Assembly (NCBI RefSeq): GCF_019977755.1
Contig: NZ_AP025145.1
Span: forward strand, 2,299,339 to 2,363,338
Origin: Vibrio penaeicida
GTDB lineage: Bacteria; Pseudomonadota; Gammaproteobacteria; Enterobacterales; Vibrionaceae
Direction: 5' to 3'
Length of the DNA stretch: 64,000 bases
The notes beneath the pieces are model-generated. The model searched no databases. It was not told the DNA's origin and saw nothing but the letters and a program-made list of their open reading frames with translations. This document shows positions 53,689 through 63,643 of this stretch, piece after piece. How positions within the stretch are numbered: position 1 is the stretch's first letter; every line of letters starts with the position of its first letter. Made by a program: the position numbers and the translations under genes.

Positions 53689-54156
53689 TCACATGAGCGC
53701 TTTTTCTTCTGATAAGTTGTTGAGCTCTGCGACATTAAATAGAGCTTCCAAATTAATTAAGATCACATGTCCTTCTTTTGCCGGAACGATGCCGACTATG
53801 AAGTTTTTATCTACCGTTAACGACATATTGGGAGCAGGTTTAATATCGTCCGTGTCCAGTGCGTACACTTCAGATACCGCATCCACTATGATGCCTAATG
53901 GCTGTCCATGCGTATCGTTCAAAACAATCACAACCGTTGTTGCATTAATGCCTGCAGGTTCAAGATTGAAGCGTTTTCTCAAGTCAACAATGGGGACATA
54001 CTCCCCCCGAATTTCTAAGACACCATTTAAATAACTGGGTGAATTCGGAACCGAACGTACGTTGCTCCAACCTCTGACTTCTCTAACATCCAGAATGGGT
54101 ACTGCATATTCTTCTTCATCTAAGATGAAACTCAGGAATTCTTGTATTGCCATCAT
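53689..54156 (-). CDS. cheW: Chemotaxis coupling protein CheW (second copy in operon)
   Basis: A 155-residue protein with the CheW fold: [44 protein letters not shown] and [14 protein letters not shown]. It links receptors to CheA. It is adjacent to another CheW of related but distinct sequence. Start ATGATG, with AGGGTG a few bases upstream. Confidence 0.94.
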   Translation of the reverse strand: MMAIQEFLSFILDEEEYAVPILDVREVRGWSNVRSVPNSPSYLNGVLEIRGEYVPIVDLRKRFNLEPAGINATTVVIVLNDTHGQPLGIIVDAVSEVYALDTDDIKPAPNMSLTVDKNFIVGIVPAKEGHVILINLEALFNVAELNNLSEEKALM

Positions 54157-54660
54157 TCACCCTGCCTTGAGTATCGTTTCCATGTTGAGCAATTCATCGG
54201 TGTCTAACAGAGACATCACTTGCTCCTCCACGTTGAGAAGCCCAACCGTAAATGGGGTAACTGCAGAATCCCCCAGAGCAGGAGTCAATTCTTTATCACC
54301 TTGGCTCACCACATCGGAAACCGCATCGACAACCAGCCCCATCAATCGCTCTGTATCGGTACTTGCACAGCGAAGAACAAGTACCACAGTCGTCGGAAGA
54401 TAAGCGCAATCACCAATGCCAAAACGAATACGGAGATCGACCACAGGCACAATCATGCCTCTTAGGTTAATGACCCCTTTTACAAAATCAGGAGATCGAG
54501 GAATGGGGGTTGGGCGCTCCCAAACTCGGATTTCTTCCACATCTCGAATGTCGATTCCATACAGTTCACCAGCCAAACAAAAACTTAAAAAATCAGCATT
54601 CTCACTGATCTCGCTATCGGAAATGGTGTCACCTTCGACAACCTGAAGTGCTTCGTTCAC
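54157..54660 (-). CDS. cheW: Chemotaxis coupling protein CheW (first copy in operon)
   Basis: A 167-residue CheW-domain protein: LCLAGELYGIDIRDVEEIRVWE-like segment, VKGVINLRGMIVPVVDLRIRFG and GLVVDAVSDVVSQGD. About 25 extra N-terminal residues are acidic. It starts with GTG at 54660, six bases after AGGGAG. It follows cheA directly. Two CheW copies may let the array bind two receptor types or change array geometry. Confidence 0.94.
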   Translation of the reverse strand: MNEALQVVEGDTISDSEISENADFLSFCLAGELYGIDIRDVEEIRVWERPTPIPRSPDFVKGVINLRGMIVPVVDLRIRFGIGDCAYLPTTVVLVLRCASTDTERLMGLVVDAVSDVVSQGDKELTPALGDSAVTPFTVGLLNVEEQVMSLLDTDELLNMETILKAG

Positions 54661-54669
54661 TGTGGCTCC

Positions 54670-56778
54670 CTAGGCTGCTATGCCGCCTTTGCTGTCTGAC
54701 TGACGGTTTAAAAATGAGGTGATTAACCCTTGAATATCTAGGATCAAAGAAACCGAACCATCACCAAGAATGGTGGCACCTGAAATACCGGCAACTTTGC
54801 TGTAGTTAGACTCGAGGCTTTTAATCACAACTTGTTGTTGGTCCAGCAACTCATCGATCAATAACCCGACTCGATTGCCTGCCGCTTCGACCAAACAAAG
54901 AATCCGTCCTTCGAGCTCTCCGCTCTCTCCCATTTCAAACTCTTCATGCAAACGGAGTACTGGGATATTTTCCTCTCGGAGACGATACAATTCGACGCCA
55001 CCTGCCGCGTGTTTCACACACTGTGTATCAATTTGAATGGACTCAATAATGGTCAGCAACGGAATAACGTAAACTTCACCAGCAACCTTAACCAGTTGCC
55101 CGTCTAATATGGCTAATGTAAGTGGCAAGCTAATGGTGAATGTACTGCCAGTACCGAGGCGAGATTCAACTTCAATATGCCCACCAAGCTCTTCAATATT
55201 TCTCTTAACTACGTCCATACCCACGCCACGACCAGAAATATCTGACACTTCATCTGCAGTAGAGAAACCAGGGGCAAATATCAGATTCACCACTTGTTTG
55301 TCGGTCATTTCTTCACGTCGTGATTCTGGAGGTAACACGCCCTTATCAACTGCTTTCTGCCAAAGTTTGTCGCAATTGATACCAGCGCCATCATCTTTCA
55401 CTTCAATAATGATAGAGCCACCTTGATGGAAGGCGTTCAGCTCTATAACGCCCATATCTGGCTTTCCTTGCTCTTGCCTTTGCTCTGGAAGCTCTAAGCC
55501 GTGGTCGATTCCGTTTCTCACTAGGTGAACTAACGGATCCACAATGCGTTCCAACACGGTTTTGTCTAACTCGGTATTTTCACCTTTGATCTGCAAATCA
55601 ACTTGCTTTCCTAAACGGCCGGACAAGTCCCGCACTAACCTAGGGAACCGACTAAAAGCAAAACTCATTGGAAGCATTCGAATATTAAGAACGTTTTCTT
55701 GAAGGTCTTTACTGTTTTGCAGAAGTTGGTCTAACCCTGACTTCAACTTCTCCAATTTATCGACCGTGAAATCATTGCCAATTTCAGTGAGCATTGATTG
55801 GGTGATCACCAACTCACCAACGAGATTGATTAAGCTGTCCACCTTGTCTATATCAACTCGAATGGAGCTCACGCTAGACTCGGATTTGGCGGGTTTACTC
55901 GCTGGCTTTGGAGTATCTTTGGGTTTTGCTACAGGCGCGTTGTCGGCTACTTGTGGTTCTTCCGGTGGAGTTTCGGATTGAGTCACCTCAGGCACTGGTG
56001 GAGCAACGTTTTCTTTTTTCGCACTTTCACGTTGCACTTCCAAGTCGCATTGGTCTTCTACCCATTCAAATATTTCGTGGATGTCTTCTTCAGCGATGCT
56101 ACCAGCAAGCGTTATTCGCCAACTCAAATAGCAGAGCTCGGCTTCGATTTCGCTTAACTCTGGTAACTCGGATGTGTTACACACAATGTTGCAATCTGGG
56201 TCCAATTCAACAATTTCACCCAGTATTCTTAGCGGGTCATTACCACTAAAGAATAAATCGGAATGCGGAGTAAAAGAGACATGCCAAGGGGCACATTCAG
56301 ATGCATTTTCAGTATGATCAGATGACACTTCCCCATCCTGCTTGTCAGAAGAAGAGGCTTGAGAAGCATCACTAGGTTGATTTTCCGCTGGCGATTCCAG
56401 TAATGTCGATAGCGCTTGATTCACTTCTTCTTTCAACGCCGACTCTACAGGTGTATCGGTTTCATACCCTTCCAGCATTTCAGTAATGCAATCGCCACTT
56501 TTCAGCAGAATGTCAACACTGTGCCGAGTAAGGCTCATTTGTCCGTTTCGGACTTCATCTAGGTAAGCTTCGACGTTGTGGGTGAATTCACTAATGTCGA
56601 GCAAGTTAAAAGTCGCTGCGCCCCCCTTAATAGAATGAGCGGCACGAAATATAGTATTGATGGTCTCTAGGTCAACACTCTCTGGATCGAGATCCAACAA
56701 TACGGTTTCAAGCACTTCTAAGTTTTCACGACATTCCTCGTAAAACATTTTACGAAGTTGGTTCATGTCTAAAGCCAT
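54670..56778 (-). CDS. cheA: Chemotaxis histidine kinase CheA
   Basis: A 702-residue kinase. His48 is the phospho-acceptor in the Hpt domain (FRAAHSIKGGAATF). An acidic, proline-rich spacer and P2-like region (about 130-290) follow, then the dimerisation domain (RVDIDKVDSLINLVGELVI), the ATPase domain (LVRNGIDHGLE, DDGAGIN, GRGVGMDVV, GTGSTFTI) and the C-terminal CheW-like domain. It phosphorylates CheY and CheB and possibly the REC domain of the PP2C protein at the operon end. Confidence 0.97.
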   Translation of the reverse strand: MALDMNQLRKMFYEECRENLEVLETVLLDLDPESVDLETINTIFRAAHSIKGGAATFNLLDISEFTHNVEAYLDEVRNGQMSLTRHSVDILLKSGDCITEMLEGYETDTPVESALKEEVNQALSTLLESPAENQPSDASQASSSDKQDGEVSSDHTENASECAPWHVSFTPHSDLFFSGNDPLRILGEIVELDPDCNIVCNTSELPELSEIEAELCYLSWRITLAGSIAEEDIHEIFEWVEDQCDLEVQRESAKKENVAPPVPEVTQSETPPEEPQVADNAPVAKPKDTPKPASKPAKSESSVSSIRVDIDKVDSLINLVGELVITQSMLTEIGNDFTVDKLEKLKSGLDQLLQNSKDLQENVLNIRMLPMSFAFSRFPRLVRDLSGRLGKQVDLQIKGENTELDKTVLERIVDPLVHLVRNGIDHGLELPEQRQEQGKPDMGVIELNAFHQGGSIIIEVKDDGAGINCDKLWQKAVDKGVLPPESRREEMTDKQVVNLIFAPGFSTADEVSDISGRGVGMDVVKRNIEELGGHIEVESRLGTGSTFTISLPLTLAILDGQLVKVAGEVYVIPLLTIIESIQIDTQCVKHAAGGVELYRLREENIPVLRLHEEFEMGESGELEGRILCLVEAAGNRVGLLIDELLDQQQVVIKSLESNYSKVAGISGATILGDGSVSLILDIQGLITSFLNRQSDSKGGIAA

Positions 56779-56826
56779 GGGTCACCTACCTAAATCTTGC
56801 ATCACGTTCTCGATACAATGCTGTTT

Positions 56827-57186
56827 CTATATAACGCGCTTTAAGGTTTTTAGGAGAGTTTCTGGATTGAATGGCTTGACCAACCACCCCGTTGCTCCTG
56901 CCGACTTACCTTGTTGCTTTTTCTCCATGCTGGTTTCTGTCGTCAGCATCAAGATAGGAATGAATTTGTACTGGGGGTTTCCACGAATGGCTTTTACCAG
57001 CTCAAACCCTCCCATAACTGGCATATTTACGTCGGATATCACCACATCAAACTTGGTCATTTTTGCTTTTTTAAGTGCATCACTACCATCGTTCGCGGTT
57101 TCTACATCGTAACCCGCGTCCTTTAAAGTGTGACTAACCATTTGACGGATCGATACAGAGTCATCGACAGCAAGAATCTTAGTCAT
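56827..57186 (-). CDS. cheY: Chemotaxis response regulator CheY
   Basis: A 119-residue single receiver domain: MTKILAVDDSVSIRQMV, phospho-acceptor Asp in VVISDVNMPVMGG, the Thr in LMLTTE and the Lys in WLVKPF. The ATG at 57186 with GAGGGA upstream gives the normal length; the frame continues 5' through non-homologous sequence. No output domain is present. Confidence 0.95.
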   Translation of the reverse strand: MTKILAVDDSVSIRQMVSHTLKDAGYDVETANDGSDALKKAKMTKFDVVISDVNMPVMGGFELVKAIRGNPQYKFIPILMLTTETSMEKKQQGKSAGATGWLVKPFNPETLLKTLKRVI

Positions 57187-57205
57187 AAAAATCCCTCTCA
57201 ATTCC

Positions 57206-57469
57206 TTAATTTTCAAACACACTTTGTAAGTCGAGTAACTTGATACTTTCTTGTAAGTCATCAGGAACATTGACAAGTTGTATGTCGGTATTTGCCTGCT
57301 TGGCACTAAAGAAAAGAGATGCCAATGCTTGCAATCCTGCTGCATCAACTCTAACAACGGAGGAAGCGTCTACAATTAGCTCTTCGTTGCTATCGAGCCA
57401 TTGCTGATACTCATTTTTGATGTTTAGGACGTTACCAATCTCTAAGGATTCTTCTAGTTGACGTTCCAT
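57206..57469 (-). CDS. STAS-domain protein without the phosphorylatable serine
   Basis: An 87-residue STAS domain. The usual Asp-Ser-Ser/Ala-Gly site reads RVDAAGLQAL, so the phospho-acceptor Ser is replaced by Ala. It is the first gene of the chemosensory operon (19 bp before cheY), with GGGATG as ribosome-binding site. Che2-type clusters of other gammaproteobacteria have a similar small STAS protein first. It could be a constitutively active partner. Confidence 0.85.
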   Translation of the reverse strand: MERQLEESLEIGNVLNIKNEYQQWLDSNEELIVDASSVVRVDAAGLQALASLFFSAKQANTDIQLVNVPDDLQESIKLLDLQSVFEN

Positions 57470-57918
57470 GTATCCATCCCTTCGACCTAGCCATTATCGG
57501 AGTTGACGTTTATTTTGAGTGTAGGAGGGATTCTTTGTTTATCAACAATAAAAGTACGTAATCGGCTCAATCGGTACTCATGTACGAACAGGATTGCACA
57601 TTGAGTTTGTAGGCGCTTATTTGCATTTTAGTTTCAAAATATTACTGATAAACAAATATATACAACAAGTCTCACCTACAAAAGAGCCATGCTCGATAAG
57701 TGTTTTTAAGGCTCAATTTCAATGTTGAAAATAATTTATTTTTTGTGCTAGAAGAAGTGAGATTTTGACAGAAGAATTGGACGAAATATTGAAATTTACA
57801 GTGTAAATTTCAGAATGTTAGCGTTTTGCGTTGCTGTTGAAGCTTGGTTAAAAAAGAGCATATTTAGCAGCCTACGAACATCAAAACCCGTCAGACTATG
57901 AAAATAGAAATTTACGCT
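57470..57918. other. Intergenic region with parS2 sites between the chemosensory operon and tmcA
   Basis: This 449-bp AT-rich gap carries the operon's promoter region and one complete parS2-type palindrome; a second lies just beyond, inside the end of tmcA. No gene is supported here. Confidence 0.6.
57794..57808. other. parS2: parS2-type centromere site
   Basis: ATTTACAGTGTAAAT matches the Vibrio chromosome II ParB2 site NTTTACANTGTAAAN at every defined position. It lies about 3 kb from parB2. Confidence 0.92.
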
Positions 57919-59985
57919 TTACGATTTACACTGTAAATCATTGAGTGCAATCGACACTTGCTCACGCAAGTATGCGTCTAGCGCTTTCCTTCCAGTGAAA
58001 CCGTACAGATTTGAAGTCCTAGACCAAGTTTGATGTTGCAAAAACAAAGTGATCAGCGGATAGAGCGATACTTGGTGAGATTGAGGCAACGTAGAAACCA
58101 GCCATTCACTTAAGATGTGACTGATAGACTCTTCGCCATTTCCACCATCAGCGTAGCGAGAAAGCATTCGGAATTGATGATCAGATAATACCTGTGTTTC
58201 CGGTTGCCATTGCATAAAAAACTGAGAAATCAATTTCGGCTCAAGTGTGTTTAACTCTTTAGATAGCTGCGAAACAAAGTTTTGTTGCCAATATTGAATG
58301 GCATTTCTAAACCAAGATAACTGAGCAATTGGGCACACCATAATGACAGAGTGGCAACCACTGGCTTGATCCCTTGTATTTCCAACTCGAACTACTTGAT
58401 ATTGATTTTCTTGCCAGAAGCGAAGCAATTCATCGGTTGCACCAAAGCTAGTGGACAAGTACTGAATACCATCTATACGAGCATGTAGCTCAGACAACAT
58501 TTTTGCACCTACCCCCTGTCTTTGAACTTCTGGATGAACCGCGATTCTCATCACCCTCGCACTCTTCTGCTGTGCCGCTTCATCGAACCCTAAATGATTA
58601 GCAATACTTGCCGGGACTAAATGCCCTTTTGGTCGCCTTTTACCGCTCACAATACCTGAAATCACGTCCAAAGAAAGATTGCCCTCCCTTATGACGGTGA
58701 TAACGCCAACCAAGCTGTTGTCCGCAACCGTGAGCCACAATTCGACATTGCTATCATTGAGTATCTGAAATAAATCATTAGGGGTCGTTTGATAATGAGC
58801 ATTAACCAAAAGACCAAAACAACGTTTAAGAAGGGCTTTGTCTTCAACAAGCTCGTTTTTATTCTGGCGAGATAAAGTGAAATGCTGACTGTCCACTTCC
58901 GATGGCATGTTGATTTTCTCAAGATCAGCATCCAATAAAAACGCATCAAACAGCCAAGATTCAACTGGGTCATCTTCCGCCCATCGAATCGGCTGATTCA
59001 AAGATATGGAACGCCACCCAGCACGATGTTGTTGCAGCCATTGAGTAAACTTAAGGGTAAACCCTCGACCGCATCCTTCATATCCATGTACGGTGGTCGA
59101 GAAGACCATTCGGTGATACCGCTCAGTCATTTGAATAAGAAGAGGAATAGGAACCGCCGATGCTTCGTCCACAATCAGTAAATCGCAATCTGGTAACGTC
59201 GATAGCAATTCATCAGGAGCAATAAATCGCAAACTGCTCCCGTTTGCCTTTTCTACAATATGCTTGGTAATGCGAGCTTCGAGACCAAGTTGTCGTTGAG
59301 CATGTTCAAATATAGGTGCGATAGCGCTTGTCGAAGGTGCCGTAACAAGAATCTCAACTTTACGGGTCAGCATCATTTTTGCTGCCGCAATACCAATTGC
59401 AGAAGACTTCCCTCTCCCTCTGTCTGCTGTCATAACAAGTGGTCGTTTTCGCTTTCCTGTTAACACTTTTTGAACGGCATCAATCGCCTTTCGTTGGTCT
59501 GCGTATTGAAGAGTACTCGCTTTAGGCATTTTTTCAGGAAGTGCCGGTATCTCGACTGATGGACCTATTTTTATCACACTTGCCACGTGGGCTTTCAACC
59601 AACGTGCACCTAAATTATTCTCCAATTTATGAAGGTTAATTAAGAAAACAACTCCGCCACCCACAACAGCACCGCAAGCTGCGGTAAAACTGTTGGCATC
59701 GAATCCGTCAGTGCAATCGTAGATAAGCGCTCTCATTTCAGAGCCGAGTAATTTCGTTCCGTACTTAAAGGGTTTTGTAGTGGCTCCGAGGAACGGATTC
59801 CCTCCAAGTTTGTACACATTTCCTTGGTTTGAGGTTATGTCGTCGTGGCTAGAGGATATGTTTTCAACCGCTGGATTTAGTGTTGTTTCGACCCACTCCT
59901 CATCCCCTGACATCTCCACCAAATAGCGATGTTTATTGTGATTGGCAATGTCAAAAAGCTGGATAATGAAGTCCGAATGGGTCAC
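57919..59985 (-). CDS. tmcA: tRNA(Met) cytidine acetyltransferase TmcA
   Basis: A 688-residue enzyme that forms N4-acetylcytidine at the wobble base of elongator tRNA-Met. The RNA-helicase-like ATPase has Walker A ADRGRGKSSAIG and the DEAH-like LLIVDEASAVP. The GNAT acetyltransferase region carries RIAVHPEVQRQGVGAKM, followed by a C-terminal RNA-binding region. It starts with GTG at 59985 (CAGG about 8 bases upstream). A parS2 site is embedded in its last codons. Confidence 0.93.
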   Translation of the reverse strand: MTHSDFIIQLFDIANHNKHRYLVEMSGDEEWVETTLNPAVENISSSHDDITSNQGNVYKLGGNPFLGATTKPFKYGTKLLGSEMRALIYDCTDGFDANSFTAACGAVVGGGVVFLINLHKLENNLGARWLKAHVASVIKIGPSVEIPALPEKMPKASTLQYADQRKAIDAVQKVLTGKRKRPLVMTADRGRGKSSAIGIAAAKMMLTRKVEILVTAPSTSAIAPIFEHAQRQLGLEARITKHIVEKANGSSLRFIAPDELLSTLPDCDLLIVDEASAVPIPLLIQMTERYHRMVFSTTVHGYEGCGRGFTLKFTQWLQQHRAGWRSISLNQPIRWAEDDPVESWLFDAFLLDADLEKINMPSEVDSQHFTLSRQNKNELVEDKALLKRCFGLLVNAHYQTTPNDLFQILNDSNVELWLTVADNSLVGVITVIREGNLSLDVISGIVSGKRRPKGHLVPASIANHLGFDEAAQQKSARVMRIAVHPEVQRQGVGAKMLSELHARIDGIQYLSTSFGATDELLRFWQENQYQVVRVGNTRDQASGCHSVIMVCPIAQLSWFRNAIQYWQQNFVSQLSKELNTLEPKLISQFFMQWQPETQVLSDHQFRMLSRYADGGNGEESISHILSEWLVSTLPQSHQVSLYPLITLFLQHQTWSRTSNLYGFTGRKALDAYLREQVSIALNDLQCKS
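57924..57938. other. parS2: parS2-type centromere site inside the end of tmcA
   Basis: ATTTACACTGTAAAT matches NTTTACANTGTAAAN. It encodes part of the last residues of tmcA (LNDLQCKS) and lies 130 bp from the neighbouring site at 57794. Confidence 0.92.
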
Positions 59986-60105
59986 GTAAAACCTGCATCA
60001 AATAATCTGAGAATGAGGGCATGGTATCAGTGATCCAGCGGCAAGCTCAAGAAGGCAAAGATGGAAAGAGCTCCCTATTGCGCGTTCCTAATTGCAAAAG
60101 AAAAA

Positions 60106-60125
60106 AGCCGCTTAACAAAGCGGCT
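60106..60125. terminator. Terminator between parB2 and tmcA
   Basis: AGCCGCTT, AACA, AAGCGGCT is preceded by a run of A and followed by TTTT. It ends the leftward parA2-parB2 transcript 29 bp after the parB2 stop. Confidence 0.85.
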
Positions 60126-60153
60126 TTTCGAAACAAGAATAAACAACGGTTCT

Positions 60154-61128
60154 CTAAGAGAGTTTTTCCTGCAAAAAGGCTAATATTTCATCCATCGTTT
60201 GGTTATCGACCTTTTTCATATTCAAAGATAGTGCATTGCCTTTTCTAGTGTAGCTTACGCGACCTTTCACTAAATCCACTTTTTCAGAGCTTGCTGCTTT
60301 CTTACTTGGAGACAGTTCTTCGATCCAAGCTTCAAGCTGCTCTGTCACTTCTTTAGTAATACGGCTAACCCCTTGGGTTTGCGAACTTTGCCACACATAA
60401 CCGCTTTTGCCATGACACTTTTTCAATAACGATTTCTGCTGATCTGCCGTTAGCTGGAAAAATTGTTTATGCAGTTTAACAATGGTTGGACGACCTAAAT
60501 CGCCAACATTTGGGTATGCACGAAGTAACTCAAGCGGAAGAGCAGCAGCTTTCAACGCACCACTCACTAACGCTTCACTGCATTGAAATAACGCTGCCAA
60601 AGCTTTTTGGTCTGCCGCTTCTTTGCTGTCTAATTTCGCCTGCATTTCACGACCACGCTCGTACAACGATAACGGCTTATGGGCATTCGCTACATCAGAT
60701 AGAAACTTAGCGTGCTCTGTTTCAATATTTTCAGCAACGTAGATTAAGAAGTCTCGTTTGGCCAAAATACACGACATACGACGTCGGCTACCATCAAGAA
60801 CTTCAATCTTTCCATCACGAGTTCGACGACCAACAGCTGGGTATTGCTGCCCTCTTTCTTCCAAGGTCGTTAAGATATCGGAAAGCGCGTGCTGGTTGAG
60901 GAAAGACTGCTCACGGGCATTTTGCTCAAATACCAGCGTGTCTGATTCCACTTTATCTGCAGGAATTTTCACAAGTTCAAACGAAACCAAATCCTGACCC
61001 GCAACGGCAAGTTCGATAAACTGCGCCTTTTCTTTAGCAGCAGTTTGAGCTTCTTGTGGAGATGTTGCTCGGCGCTTATTCGCTTTACCAAACAACTTTG
61101 CATTCAATTCGGATGTTTTCAGTGCCAT
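60154..61128 (-). CDS. parB2: Chromosome II partitioning protein ParB2
   Basis: A 324-residue centromere-binding protein. The N-terminal ParB/Srx-like region contains GRRTRDGKIEVLDGSRRRMSCIL, with the GSRRR arginine patch. A helix-turn-helix region follows (LAALFQCSEALVSGALKAAALPLELLRAYPN), then a C-terminal dimerisation part. It binds the parS2 palindromes flanking the origin. It starts 3 bp after the parA2 stop, an operon of two genes. Confidence 0.94.
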   Translation of the reverse strand: MALKTSELNAKLFGKANKRRATSPQEAQTAAKEKAQFIELAVAGQDLVSFELVKIPADKVESDTLVFEQNAREQSFLNQHALSDILTTLEERGQQYPAVGRRTRDGKIEVLDGSRRRMSCILAKRDFLIYVAENIETEHAKFLSDVANAHKPLSLYERGREMQAKLDSKEAADQKALAALFQCSEALVSGALKAAALPLELLRAYPNVGDLGRPTIVKLHKQFFQLTADQQKSLLKKCHGKSGYVWQSSQTQGVSRITKEVTEQLEAWIEELSPSKKAASSEKVDLVKGRVSYTRKGNALSLNMKKVDNQTMDEILAFLQEKLS

Positions 61129-61131
61129 AAA

Positions 61132-62352
61132 TTAAGACTCCTGATTGAGTGATGACCAGTGACTGTGCATTACGCGCTCTAATTCCAATGCGCTTTTTTG
61201 GACGGCATCTTGCGCCGTAGAAAGGGTTTTCTTACCCCCTTCAAAGTCTCCGACCGTTAAGTCAAATACTGTGCTGTAAGTATCAGCACAAGTTTCAAAA
61301 GCACGGCTACGAGGAATCGTCGCCATCATCACTTGTTCACCTAAAAGGTAATTCATTTCTGTAAGTACAGAGACTTGTTTTTTGTTGTCATCTTCAAACA
61401 TAGTAGGCATTAAGCGAACAAACTCAAGCCCCTTCCAATCGTCTGGGAACATTTCGTAAACCGTTGGAAGATGCTGGAAAAAGTTAACAGTAGACGCCCA
61501 ATCCAACCTCTTCGCTGCACAAGGGATCAAAAGTGCGTTAGAAGCGTACATCGCATTCCAAACTAATGGATCGACATGTGGACCGGTATCAATCATGACG
61601 ATATCAAACTCGTCCGCAATTTTGTCTATCAGCTTCTCTTTTAATAAGCGGACAATATCCAAAGATGCATCTTGAGATAAGCTCTGCCATGCTTCCGCAT
61701 TAAACATTGCATCTTCAGGGAACGCTGAAATCGTCTTCAAATTAGGATACTGGGTAGAAAGCAAAACGTTCTTTTGCAGAAACTCCGTATCGACTTCTAC
61801 ACCTTCTGGAACATTATCAAGCATGATATCGACAGCAGAATAAATGTTGTCATGCTCTGTCACGCTAATTTGTGGGTTAAGAAACAGTCGTAACGAACCT
61901 TGAGGATCAAGGTCAATTAGGCAAATACGGTAACGCTTATCCAGGTTTAGGGCTAAACAAGCAGCAAGGTGAACGGCAGACATAGACTTACCTGTGCCAC
62001 CTTTCTGATTTTGTACGTTAACAATCCACGGTTTATTATCGCCATTCTTCTTACGTTCATGGAACTTAGGAATCCCCGCTGCATCCATCAACATATGCGC
62101 TTCTTGAAGAGAGATCGAATAGTGATTAGCGTTATTCTTTGTGAACTGGTGCCCGTTCTCTTCTAGTTTCCCGATAGCGTCATCTAGTTTACGCCTTGTT
62201 AACCCCGAACGAGTCTCCATCAACGCTTTCGACATGGGAGGAAAATGATCGTCACTGCGTTCTTCTAATACAATTTCAATTCGGTCGGCTTGAACTTGCT
62301 GAGTCTGTTCAGCCAACTCGATGAGATTTTCTATTGTTTTTTCTCGTTTCAT
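61132..62352 (-). CDS. parA2: Chromosome II partitioning ATPase ParA2
   Basis: A 406-residue type Ia Walker ATPase. An N-terminal helix-turn-helix region (RSGLTRRKLDDAIGKLEENGHQ part) is followed by the deviant Walker A QKGGTGKSMSAVHLAAC and LIDLDPQGSL, then VMIDTGPHVD. The start MKREKTIENL at 62352 matches the length and beginning of V. cholerae ParA2; the frame extends 25 codons further but without a ribosome site. It moves the chromosome II origin to the cell pole/quarter positions together with ParB2. Confidence 0.95.
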   Translation of the reverse strand: MKREKTIENLIELAEQTQQVQADRIEIVLEERSDDHFPPMSKALMETRSGLTRRKLDDAIGKLEENGHQFTKNNANHYSISLQEAHMLMDAAGIPKFHERKKNGDNKPWIVNVQNQKGGTGKSMSAVHLAACLALNLDKRYRICLIDLDPQGSLRLFLNPQISVTEHDNIYSAVDIMLDNVPEGVEVDTEFLQKNVLLSTQYPNLKTISAFPEDAMFNAEAWQSLSQDASLDIVRLLKEKLIDKIADEFDIVMIDTGPHVDPLVWNAMYASNALLIPCAAKRLDWASTVNFFQHLPTVYEMFPDDWKGLEFVRLMPTMFEDDNKKQVSVLTEMNYLLGEQVMMATIPRSRAFETCADTYSTVFDLTVGDFEGGKKTLSTAQDAVQKSALELERVMHSHWSSLNQES

Positions 62353-63199
62353 CTTTAAGCATCCAAACGAATTAACTATTTTGCATTGTACAGCATTACC
62401 TAACTTAAACAATAAAAAGGTGAACACGTACTTTTGAGCGAAATCACATTAAATAAAGCTATTTAGACGAATTCCCTGCAAAATTAAAAATTTCATGATT
62501 TAAAAAACATGTAACTTAGTTTACATACCGGACCAGATTTAAAGTGTTACAGCATCACTTATTTACACTGTAAACGAAATCTGATCAGCAGAACCGTAAA
62601 ATAAATACCGTAGAAATAGAGATGGGCATTTTTCAAACAAAGTAATAACTAAAGTGAAGAGTCAAAGCCCAAATCTTATTATGTTAGAAAAATTCTACTT
62701 TTCACACGCTAGCACCTTCGAGCTGGCTGGCTATACAAAAAAGCGAACTATTTCTGAGAAAGTACGATTTTCAATACAGCCATATCGCTCGGCGCAATAA
62801 GTCCTCGTAAAAATGAATACAACCTATTGGATTTTTTAAAAATACTCGCCGACAAAGAACGGGAAGGATAGAAACCAAACCTATATTTGGTTCCAAGCTC
62901 CTTAGAAAGACAATATTCATAATTCCACCTTCCGTTTCAATTCACGCCTCTCTAGCCATAAAGACGCAGGAATGATGAGTTTTTTCTAACTTCTTTGACG
63001 ATGAAATGGGACAAAAGACAAGCTCCAAAGGGCGATTTTCTTGGGTTTAAAGGAGTAACAGGACCTTTTTACCCCTTAAAAATCAACGGAACGATTATTG
63101 AGCGCCCACAAATTACGGGGGGTGTAAATTGAATTTATAGTAAGAGATGTCTCAACTTCTTCTAAGCAGATATCAAGACAAGTTCGCGATTACGGATGC
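62353..63199. other. Non-coding region corresponding to the left part of the origin locus (rctA-like position)
   Basis: This stretch is 847 bp with no supportable protein gene. It carries the parA2 promoter and one parS2 site, then sequence at the position of rctA in V. cholerae, the non-coding transcribed locus that titrates RctB. I see no exact equivalent of rctA's larger repeats, and its transcription cannot be judged here. Confidence 0.55.
62561..62575. other. parS2: parS2-type centromere site upstream of parA2
   Basis: ATTTACACTGTAAAC matches NTTTACANTGTAAAN. It lies 209 bp upstream of the parA2 start, so it could also serve autoregulation of parA2B2. Confidence 0.9.
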
Positions 63200-63200
63200 A

Positions 63201-63604
63201 TGATCAAGGGAGCACATCTTGATCATGCTTTCAGGCATAAATAGTCGCTTAGGAAGCATGATCATGGGAAATATCGGTGTAAATACCACTTCATTGCTAG
63301 CCGCTTCACACAGATCCATTTCGGATCAATGATCAAGTTGTATTCTTCCCTCGGAAGCATGAAAATTATCGACCAACTTACAGAGAGTGTAGATTCAATA
63401 AGGCATTGCTTATTTCTACAAGTAATAGAGTCGTAAAATTAGTGTCATCCAATGAACACAAACGTTTAGCGATAAAACCTTGATCATGCTTCGGAGAGAG
63501 TGGGCTGTGGAAAAGTTTCGGAGCTTGATTGTTTACAGTGCTAATTCAATCGAATTACAAAACAAATATGGTTGTTCTTGATATTCATACTTGATCATTG
63601 ATCC
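63201..63604. repeat. Scattered RctB-type GATC repeats outside the main array
   Basis: TGATCA-core motifs recur at 63201 (TGATCAAGGG), 63220 (TGATCATGCTTTC), 63252-63264 (inverted, GGAAGCATGATCA), near 63330 (TGATCAAGTTG), 63481 (TGATCATGCTTCG) and 63592 (TGATCATTGATCC). They match the 12/13-mer of the origin array but lack its regular spacing. In V. cholerae similar repeats in the inc region bind RctB and limit replication. Confidence 0.75.
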
Positions 63605-63643
63605 GTATCACCCGTTATTTTAATAGCCAAACGAAATGCCAAG

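Noticed and set aside
63531..63546. Fourth parS2-like sequence (GTTTACAGTGCTAATT)
   Set aside because: Only the left half matches NTTTACANTGTAAAN; the right half is disrupted.
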